A model generated the notes under the pieces. The model had not been told where the DNA came from. It did not search any database and was given only the letters and a program-made list of their open reading frames with translations. Both the position numbers and the translations under genes were made by a program. A stretch of 64,000 bases of DNA from the NCBI GenBank assembly GCA_030770545.1, contig CM061096.1, positions 15,853,501 through 15,917,500 of the forward strand, in the 5' to 3' direction. Shown here piece by piece: positions 55,370-64,000 of this stretch (position 1 is its first letter; each line of letters begins with the position of its first letter). The DNA is from Macropodus opercularis. Its lineage: Eukaryota > Chordata > Actinopteri > Anabantiformes > Osphronemidae.

Positions 55370-58300
55370 CTGGAGCAACCTCTGGTGCAAGGCCTGTTGG
55401 AACAGAGCCTGAGTAGGTGGGGGGCCACCTTGATTTGGCTGAGGGACCGGAGGTGGCTGCTGTGGTCCTCCACCTGGCCCTGCATCCCCCCCTGGCAGAC
55501 CAGCCATAGCATTCTGTTGCTGCATTTGAAAGTGGTGCTGGTGCTGGAGCCGTTGTTGCAGTGCAGCTGTGGCCTGCTGCTGTGCAACCATTCCTGGGAA
55601 TCCTTGCCCCTGCTGGCCTGTGGGACCACCAGCATGCTGAGGGCCAAGAGGTGGCCCTCCAGCGGGGCCCTGTCCTACCGTAGGAGGCTGCACCCCAGGC
55701 TGTCCCATGTAGCCCTGCCCTTGTGATGTCTGTGGCTGCTGGAACTGACCATGATTTACTCCCATCTGCTGTTGTTGCTGTTGCTGTTGCTGTTGTTGCT
55801 GTTGCTGTTGCTCTCGCTGCTGCTGCAGGTGCCGCATCATGAGCATCTCTCTGTACTGGGGATTTGCCATCTGTGGCCCCTGGCCCTGCATACCTCTACC
55901 TCCACCTTGCTGCTGCTGTTGCTGCTGCAGAGCAGCCACTTGCTGCTGTAAACCACTGAGCATTGGTCTCTGCTGCTGCTGCTGCTGTTGTTGTAACTGC
56001 TGCAACTGTTGCTGCTGCTGCTGTTGTAACTGCTGCTGCTGCAACTGTTGCTGCTGCTGTTGTAACTGCTGCTGTTGCTGTTGCTGCTGTTGTAACTGCT
56101 GCTGCTGCTGCTGCTGTAACTGCTGCTGCTGCAGCTGTTGCTGCTGTTGCACCTGCTGCAGCTGGGCCATAGTGGCCATGTTGACATTTGATGCTCCCTG
56201 GCCACCCATGTGTATTCCAGGCTGGCCGGGACCAGCAGGACTCATGTTCACCTGGGGTCCACCTCCTGCCATGACATTGCTAACAGGACCCCCTGCAGGG
56301 ACAGGACTTCCTGGCACACCCCCTGGTCCAGGTGGGCCTCCTTGCCCCCCCTTGTATTTTGAGGCCCTTTGCTTAATAAAAGCAGCCATGAGCTGTGGAT
56401 TAGACCGCAAGATGTTGAGTACTTGCTGCTGCTGGAGAGGTGAGCTAGGTGAGCGAAGGGTCCGTAACAGGTCCTGTAGAGCTGCCTGGGGAATGGTCCC
56501 ACCGGCAGGCAGGCCTCCAGGGACAGCACCCCCGGGCACCCCACCACCAGCACCTTGCTGCTGCACCATATTCATCAAGCCAGCATGGCCCTGACCTTGT
56601 TGGTGCTGCTGTTGTTGCTGAGCTGCCATCATGGCTGAATGGCCCATTTGGTTCATCATAGCTTGTCTCTGCTGGGGGGGCATACCCTGGGGAGCCCACT
56701 GCTGTTGCTGCTGTTGAGGGTTTGGTGCACCCATCCTCTGTTGCTGAAGCTGCATCTGAGGGGGGAGCTGGCCCTGGGGCATGTTACCCTGCTGAGGAGG
56801 CTGCTGCATGGGCCCCCCAGCCATCATTCCCGGCGGAGCACCTTGCTGCTGATCCATATGGGCCCGAGCAGCTGCCACTGCTGCTTGGTTTTGTGGTGGC
56901 ATGCCCTGGGGTCCAACCACCCCAACTGTCCCTGGGTGTCCCACACCCATCTGTTGACCCTGCCCTTGTTGGTGGTGAGGGTGAGGCGGCATCATGCCTG
57001 CTTGCCTCTGCAGAGCCATCTTCCTCTGAGCATCGGCTACCTGCTGGATCTTCATGGCAATTTCTACTGCTGCTGGTGGAGGACCAGACGGAGGCTGTTG
57101 CTGTGGATGTGGAGGTTGTCCCTGGGGTTGACTGGGTGGCTGCTGCCCCCCAACACCTCCAGCCATGACAGTGCCACCAGGTTGCTGCTGAGGTGGTGTT
57201 CCAGCGCCAAGGAGGGGTTTTCCTGGTGACTGGTGCACAGGGGAGGAGCCTGGGGGCCTGCTGGCATATGGAGGCAAACTGTTGGGGTGTTGTTGGAGCT
57301 GTTGGGAATTGGTCCCTGCGCCACTTTGCTGCTGAGGGATCATCTGCTGCTGATGTTGGGGAGAACTCATTATGCCCCCAGCACTTCCCCCTCCACTGGC
57401 CATCTGCTGGAATTGGTGGTGCAGTTGGTGCTGAGGAGGCATGCCACTGTGAGAAGGCATCCCACCTGGCTGCTGTTGCTGCTGAACTCCAGGTCCATGT
57501 CCCATGCTCTGCTGCTGGACCGGAGGTATGGGCTGATTTGGCGTCTGGGGAGTCGGGGGTTGGGTCCCTCCGGACGTGGGGGTACTCGGTGCCGTGGTAC
57601 CGTTGTTTCCTGGTGATGGGAGTCCTGCCACTGCTCCTCCTGGTGGCCCCCCAGCTGGCTGTCCCACCCTCTGCATGCTGGCCATTCTTCTCCTCAACAT
57701 CTGAGCCTGTTGGAGTCTGTGCTGCAGCTGCTGCTGTCTGAGCTTTTGCTTGATGTTTAGACAGAACGGGACGGGACATTTGTTCTCCTGACAGTGTTTG
57801 GCATGGTAGCAGCACAGAGCAATGAGCTGCTTGCAGATGGGGCAGCCGCCATTTGTTTTGCGCTTGCAGCCTTTTGTGTGCTGAACAACGCGCTTCATCT
57901 TCTGGCAGGATGGCAGGGAGCAGTTGGCGTTGCGGCACTGACACGCATGGACTAGCGACTGGATGCAGCGCTGGATGCTGAGGCGACGAGAGTCTCCCGG
58001 GCTCTGGGTAGCTGCTGCTGACTGGTTGTTGCTGTCGTCGTCCAGCCCAAGCCCCAGTTTGTCCATCTTGTGCTCGTGACCTTTAGTGTTGTAGCAGGTG
58101 ATGCACAAGTCATAGTCCTGGAGAACAAAGGGGAAAACATATAAATACAAGAAGTGGGGGCATCAATGTGAAACCCAGAACTTTGTTGCCTCGTATCGAA
58201 TGTGAGAGTGACCTTCCGCCTGTGAAGGCATTTGGCATAGGTCTCACCTCGCATACAGTGCAGTGGAACCGCGTCTCCACATGGTGTTTACACTCGTTGC

Positions 58301-61300
58301 AGGTGTAGACAAAGCGGTCCTGGCTCTGGTTGTGCAGCTCCACCAACATACACATGGAGCTCCACTTGGACCTCCTCAGAGAGCTGAACTCTAGGTGCTT
58401 GTCTCTGGCGATAGTCAGGAAGGCATCTCGGCCATCCATCAGGTCACAAGCCATCAGGGGGTCTTGGTCAGTAATGGGGGGCAACGAGTTGGCGGTGGGG
58501 CCGGCAATGAGGCGGATGACAAAGAAGACCTGGGAATTAAGATGAAGAGGATGAGATGTACAAGAGATCAGTGCTGAACAGTTAAAAGCCAAGATGTAGT
58601 TGAAACAATTCACATTTCCTGAAGGCAGAGGAGAGCTCCGTGTTTGAGCACCAAGGCCAGTACGCAAACGCGTTATACAGTTGACTGTGTGTGTATGTAA
58701 TCATACGATAAACGTGGAGCCTCCTAATCATCAACAGTGTAATTAGAATCATCAGTGACAAGTTATTGTAAAACAGTCTGACTGACACCAGACTGAATGT
58801 CGGGCTGAAGGGGAATAGCTGAGCTGGATTTAATTCCTACCTCCTTGTGTTTCTCCATGGTGGCGTAGAGTTTCTGAGAAAGGTCGTTGGAAACATTAGG
58901 CATCCCTGGCTTTTTCTTGTTGGCTCGGCTCAAGCTGCTCTTGTTCTTGCTCGTCTTTTTGTTGTTCTTCTTTTTGGCATTCTTGCTGTCTCCTTTCGTA
59001 GCCTGTGGATGTTGAGATGCCAGTTTCAGTACATGTACGGCATCTTGGTATTGTTTGATGCAAATGAGCATCAGGGTGAACGTTTCATGTAGGTTTGGTC
59101 CTACTACTCACATCTGTGCTCTCGTTGGAGGTACTGTTCTCCTCCCTCTTCCGCTCCTCTTCCTCCTGCTCCAGTTCCTTGATACTCTCTTCCAATACAT
59201 TGGGCCAGAAGTCACCCTCAAAGTACGGCAGCTCCTTGGCACTGGTCAGCCGGTCCTCTGTTGCCTGCTTAAAGATGTCCTGAGGGAGAAGAGCAAGAGA
59301 GCAAAGTTTCAGCACTAATAAGCGTGAGCTGACTGGTCGAGTGTCTATCTGAAGAGAACAACACACGCAGAACAGTGGAGGGGTCCAGACTAACTGAAAC
59401 CTAAATGTTTCTACAAACCCATTAAGTCACATTACTGCTACAAAGAACAAGCAGGTTACATGTCCCACCTTGTAATCGTGGACAATGCGCTCTGCAACAG
59501 CCTTGTCCAGCATCTTCTTGTACCACTCCTGCAGGCGCTTTGGCTTTGGGATCTTCTGGTCCGCAGGGTGACAGTGGAAGATATAATCATCCCCTTCACT
59601 GGGTGGACAGGCCCAAATATGGCCTGTTGTAAACCTGTGGCAGGGAGACATGTAATTGTATTTATTAAGCCCATTATGAAGGAGTAACCCCATTTCCCTT
59701 ATGCCACCTGCCTGCTGGGTTTCATGCAACATGACAAATGGTTGGTTGTTGTGCCTCATATTAAAAACTTCAGGTTTCATTTGGAGAAAGCAGCTGCTCG
59801 GTCGGGTTCGCTTACCCCTGCCGCTTGACGTACTCCAGGTAGCCTAACAGGATCTCGTGGTAGACGGCAGTCCTGAGGTGTCGAGGCTTGAAGAAGTGCA
59901 CGCTGTCCAGGTAGGAGATGTACACCCGTCTCTGATTGGGAGGCGGACAGTCCGAGCCGTACTCTTGCACATGCATGCCGAAGAAACACACATCTGCGCC
60001 GTCGATGTCTTCAAATGCAAACAAGGCTTTCATTCTGTAAGGGAAGGACTCGGACATTTCCCCGCTGTCCACAAACCTGTAGAGGAAATAAATAAGACAA
60101 AGTGAGGTAAAAGAAGAATGTCAGCAACTGTTACAACATGGAGGGTGTATCTGTGGCAACAGCTCCAGCAGCTGGTTTGATTGAGACTTTAAAACATTGT
60201 TTACAGAGTTTTAGTGTGGAAGGAGGTGGAACAATTGATTCCAGTAGATAAGACACACGATTCACGTCTGTAACCAGTGACTGAGGTTTGATATCTTGCA
60301 GCGCTGAAAAACTTTGTTTCTTTATGATGGTATGGGAGGCAGCGTCTCCACTGCTCTGGGCGTGTATTTCGGTATTACAGTGAAATTCAACCTCCTACCT
60401 GGACTTCATGCCTGGCTTGACCTCAACCACCTTGTCAGAGACGTGGACCACTCGGATGGTGACCTCGCCAGATTCGGGGTGGCTCTGCCGTTTGAGGTAG
60501 TCGTTCACTCGGGTCTCCAAGTAGCTCCCCAACTTTGTCTGAGGAAGCCCTGTGAAGAAAAACAAAAAAACAAAACAAGATGAAGGATGGGATAGACGGG
60601 CAGATCCAGTAAAGGAGGGTGGCTCCACTTACGTTTGGCTGCATATTTGTTCTCTTTCCGCGTCTTATTTGCCTTTTTCAAGCAGTTGTCACATACAAAT
60701 CTGTGGATATGAAGCAAACAAAAAAAGTTAAAGTGGGGTTACTGTCTGCTCTGTCACAACTAGCACCAATCACTGGGAATAAACCACTTTAATCAAGCAA
60801 AGACTTGGCTTTTCACGTCAATTATCTTTCCTTTAAACAACTATAATGACTCGGAAATTGCCTACATCTTTTAATTACTAACAGACCACACAAGAAGGCG
60901 GATCAACGAATGAGAGACTGGAGCTGCAGCACTTTGTTTGGATGAGTATCTGCTGTAGCCACCCTGGCAGGCATTTGTAGTCCTGATTCAACAATTAAAC
61001 TCAAGATGTTTTCCCAACTGCTCGATGACCTTTAAAATTTTGCTCGAGAGTGCACATCGACTGCTACGAGAACATGTGAATTCATGCCCTTCAGGACCTA
61101 ACAACTGCATTTTGGCAGATTCTGACGTTGTTTTTTTATGGACAGGCCACATTTACTTTGCAGACTCAGTCATATAACGGCATGTACAGCGCATGCATAT
61201 GATAGTTGGCTCACCCGGACGGCCATATGGTTTCATTATGCAGGACACAAATCTGGTGCATTTTACGACCGCAGTCGATACATTCCACAAGCCTGAGCAG

Positions 61301-63147
61301 GAGAAGACAAAAGACAGAGTTTCTGATGTTAGTACGGCAGCATGATGGAAAAACAGCTCGTTCCTCTGAGGGAGCTACACATTAGCAAAGAAACAGAAGC
61401 CAAAACACTGATTGATATCAAATTACCTAATCCCAGATTAAAAAAACAAAAACAATCCAAGAGTATGGATACCACTTAAATGCATGAAATCATCTTTCAT
61501 CACCAAAGATGCAGCATAAAATCATTACAAGGTAATAGAGGAAAAGAGCAGACGTACAATTCAGGGTCGAGGGTGTCGTTTTTCTTCCGCTGAAACTGGT
61601 CTTTGTTGATGGACCTGTGGAAATATCAAAAACAAACCACTGTAATCAACGCACTGGGGTGAAACTTACCAGAACTTACAAACAACACAAAAATAAACAA
61701 ATGTTTACATCTGTCACCATGCACGTCCCACCTCGAAAAGTCAACACTAGTAATTAAATACAACACATTTACAATAAAATGGTGATGTGAAATTCAGAAT
61801 GACGGAAATCTGGAGAAATCATGTTTCATCTTCTTATATATTTATATTAATAAATGCATTAAATTCATTTACTTAAATGCTAATCTAAAAACTGTTATAA
61901 CTCTCCACCTAAAAATCTTCTTTATTGCTGCTCTGTTCGGACCAAAAACGAATGAAGGGCTGACCTTTAAGAGAGGCCAGCGGACTGTGCTACAGCGCTT
62001 GTGAAACAGACTGTTTCTTTTGGACTGTCAGAGTCAACTGTGTGTTCTGGAGATTGATTGCTTAGCTCAGCCATTACTAACAAACTATTGTTCAATCCCG
62101 CAGAAATCTGGGGCTGCACTAACAATTACAGTCATAAATTAATCTGATTATTTTTGTTCAATCAATAAATCATTTGGCTGGAAGAAGTAAATTAAATTGG
62201 TTCAGCGGTGATCTGGAATAAGCTGCTAGCAGCTGGCGTGATTTCCTACTGGACACAGTCACCTTTGAAACGTCTCTAGAACCTCATAAGAGTCCACCTG
62301 TGCCAAACATTCTACAGATGTGTGCTTTTCTAAACCAAACAAGACTCACTAGACCTCTGATGATGCATGGACCTGGAAAATGTTGGGTGTGAGAAGGAGG
62401 ACGTTGGCCAAGAAGGTGACCATGAACCCAACACTGGCTGTACCAGAGCTTAAGAAACCGTGAGAGTCTGTATCTCAGTAGTCCTCCATCATATGGGCCT
62501 TTATTACATGTTGCTTAGACATCCTTATGCTGGAGCATTAAGTTATAGGAGGCTTCAGCTGGACCAAGATTGTTCTTGTTCTGACTTTCAGCACAACAGG
62601 CAACGAAAGCCATCAGACCAAATAACGTTTAAATGGCTTCAGATCAATGTGTCCTTAAGTTGGAGCTGACAGACTTCACATACACTGAATAGTCAGATGG
62701 AGCTTACAAAGAACTGCCAGCAATAATGGGATGAACTGCCCAAATCCAGGAGTGAGAGGCTTGTTGAGGATTTCCCAAGAAGCTCGAAGCTGCAACTGCT
62801 GCTTAAGAGGCTTCTAATCAGTAGTTAATTAAAACCTAAATAAATCTGAGTTTTGATGTATAATCTAATAATCTGCAAACATTTATTACAATGTTTGATG
62901 CGTAAAGTTTTACCTACTTAGATTGAAATCTTCAATACTGAAACAATTCAGTATGTGAAACTGTGTGAGCAAAATAAAGTGTAAAAGTTTCTTTGGTGCC
63001 GTTTAAATTGCAGGACTCTTATCTGCTCTAGTGCTTGTGAGGAAAGTTGGAGTGTGATGTACTTACGTCTGAGGCTGGGAGGGGTCGTCTCCCAGGGAAA
63101 CGCTCTCGCTCTGGATTTCGTTGAAACACTTCTCACAGAAGTGGTAC
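54854..63147 (-). CDS. ep300: Histone acetyltransferase p300, 3' part (5' exons outside the window)
   Basis: Nuclear lysine acetyltransferase and transcription co-activator (H3K18/K27 and many factors). Eleven exons visible: 63147-63067, 61614-61558, 61292-61215, 60700-60633, 60549-60399, 60076-59816, 59634-59469, 59279-59112, 59002-58841, 58529-58248, 58117-54854 (stop); about 1578 residues. In order: the end of the CH2 region (YHFCEKCFNEI) and the PHD finger (CIDCGRKMHQICVLHNETIW); then the complete acetyltransferase domain (RVNDYLKRQSHPESGEVTIR, FFGMHVQEYGSDCPPPNQRR, YISYLDSVHFFKPRHLRTAV). Next come a Lys-rich autoacetylation-loop-like stretch (KKKNNKKTSKNKSSLSR), the ZZ finger (CNECKHHVETRFHC, CITCYNTKGHEHK) and TAZ2 (RRLSIQRCIQSLVHACQCRN, CCYHAKHCQENKCPVPFC). 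A long Gln/Pro/Gly-rich tail contains the NCBD helices (LLRTLRSPSSPLQQQQVL, AAFIKQRASKY; about 56.38-56.50 kb). QSPHPHLQGQ and SPRPQSQPPHSSPSPRMQPQ favour p300 over CBP. Confidence 0.95.
55750..56165 (-). repeat. CAG/CAA (Gln/Leu) repeat region in the ep300 last exon
   Basis: Coding triplets CAG and CAA dominate, punctuated by TTA/CTG-type Leu codons every four to ten residues, giving runs such as QLQQQQLQQQQ. A separate run near 55330-55375 encodes about fifteen Gln. Mixed CAG/CAA codons and interruptions suggest slow expansion. Confidence 0.85.
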
Positions 63148-63201
63148 CTGTCAGCAAGAAGCCCATATTTTGGTGAACTACACCGTTCGCCATCAGCACA
63201 G

Positions 63202-63412
63202 CCAATCACAGAGAGGGCACGAAGAAGCAGCCGCCAATCAGGGCAGGGCAGGACAGGCCAGGGGGCGGACACACAGGAGGAGGCAGAGGGCAAGGTACGT
63301 CGTCGCCAGGAGGAAGCAGCCAATCGTGACGCAGGTTTTTTGTGTGGGCGCGTGTTTTGAGTTTGCGCGTAAATTTCGGAGTGGATGATTGGTCACACCA
63401 AAGCAGGCCAAT
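63202..63412. promoter_or_regulatory. Cluster of five CCAAT boxes in an ep300 intron
   Basis: CCAAT at 63202-63206, 63234-63238, 63320-63324 and 63408-63412, plus an inverted copy at 63388-63392. Several are in the extended form CCAATCA/CCAATCG favoured by NF-Y. The block lies just upstream (in gene direction) of the exon starting at 63147 and is GC-richer than the rest of the intron. Confidence 0.5.
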
Positions 63413-63419
63413 GCAGACA

Positions 63420-63480
63420 TCACAAGCGTTAAAAAAAAAGGAGGGAGAGAAGGGGAGAAGGGAGGGGGGAGGGAGATGGG
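63420..63480. repeat. Purine-rich tract in an ep300 intron
   Basis: Poly(A) run followed by GGGAGA-type purines on the + strand, that is a long pyrimidine tract in the ep300 transcript. Confidence 0.8.
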
Positions 63481-63671
63481 GAAGGTCAAAATGAATATTT
63501 AAAACAAAAAAAAAAGCGTAGGATAAACAGGTTACAGGTCAGATGAGGATAATGAAGGTTCAGAGAGGGAGGGGGGATGAGGGAGGGGCGGAGAGGATGT
63601 AAAACGAACAACCGACAAACAGAGGACAGAGAGCCAAGGCAAAGCAAAGATTAGCGTCAGACATTCAGTGG

Positions 63672-63707
<36 letters not shown>

Positions 63708-64000
63708 TTACAGCAACATGAGAGACCACTAGGAGCTGTGGAGGAGGAAGGGAGTGAGTCTCCAAACATGTAAGGGTGGATGAGGAAAAAATAAATAAAT
63801 GCTTAAGCAGCAGAGACCCATCATCCTTTGAGTTCATTTATAAAGTGGGAACCGTTCCTCTGGTGGTGAGAATAGACCCCCCTTCATAAGTACAACACAA
63901 TGTTACAGCGGTGCCACAAATAAAGACAGGAGCCCACTTTATGAATGACAATGTAATGATAATTAATGAAAATGAAGATGGTGCCAGCGTAACCATTTGA
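63480..64000. other. Right edge: intron of ep300
   Basis: Between the exon starting at 63147 and the window edge I find no further ep300 exon; the preceding exon should encode the earlier RING-like part of CH2 and must lie to the right of 64000. The stretch contains purine-rich and AAC repeats only. Confidence 0.7.
63674..63707. repeat. AAC microsatellite in an ep300 intron
   Basis: Eleven AAC units. Confidence 0.95.

Noticed and set aside
55839..56594. 251-codon plus-strand frame rich in Cys and Pro opposite ep300
   Set aside because: It is the antisense of the CAG/CAA repeats (CTG/TTG read as TGC/TGT) and has no splice or family support.
56784..57944. 386-codon minus-strand frame overlapping the ep300 last exon
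   Set aside because: It is an out-of-frame shadow of the ep300 coding exon; the in-frame translation is clearly p300.

Overview
The window is vertebrate nuclear DNA, almost certainly from a ray-finned (teleost, probably percomorph) fish. Every recognisable gene is a split, intron-containing vertebrate gene with GT-AG introns, mostly 80-600 bases long. The predicted proteins are closest in my memory to fish forms of human genes, and there is a tRNA-derived SINE and CA/GT microsatellites of the kind common in fish. I cannot name the species.

Layout. 1-8.3 kb: no supported gene; microsatellites, purine-rich stretches and a perfect GC-rich inverted repeat. 8.4-10.0 kb (+): atp5mf. 10.1-12.9 kb (-): cpsf4, tail to tail with atp5mf. 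13.7-18.7 kb (-): shmt1. 19.9-22.4 kb (-): pdap1, head to head with bud31 (+, 23.0-24.8 kb). 24.8-27.8 kb: gene-poor. 27.8-31.9 kb (-): smcr8, head to head with top3a (+, 33.0-43.0 kb). 43.0-47.8 kb: gene-poor, with a CpG-rich island and two unassigned minus-strand open frames. 47.8-52.7 kb (+): cbx7. 53.6 kb to the right edge (-): the 3' two-thirds of ep300, tail to tail with cbx7; its 5' exons lie beyond the window.

I assembled the exons by hand from splice signals and family conservation. The seven complete reconstructions that resemble known lengths are atp5mf 89 aa, cpsf4 267 aa, shmt1 482 aa, pdap1 180 aa, bud31 144 aa, smcr8 924 aa and top3a 1028 aa. cbx7 is complete but long (350 aa), and ep300 is partial (about 1578 aa visible). 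All coding sums are in frame.

The genes are mostly housekeeping functions: ATP synthase, mRNA 3' end formation, splicing, one-carbon metabolism, autophagy/GTPase control, DNA decatenation, and two chromatin regulators with opposing roles (a PRC1 reader and an acetyltransferase). From memory, atp5mf-cpsf4-bud31-pdap1 corresponds to human 7q22, shmt1-smcr8-top3a to 17p11.2, and cbx7-ep300 to 22q13, so three human blocks are joined and the first two are interleaved here. I found no evidence for a wholly new system. The most checkable novelties are regulatory: a SINE beside a top3a splice donor, uORFs over the top3a mitochondrial start, a CCAAT-box cluster in an ep300 intron, perfect X-box palindromes, and unassigned open frames at 46-47 kb.
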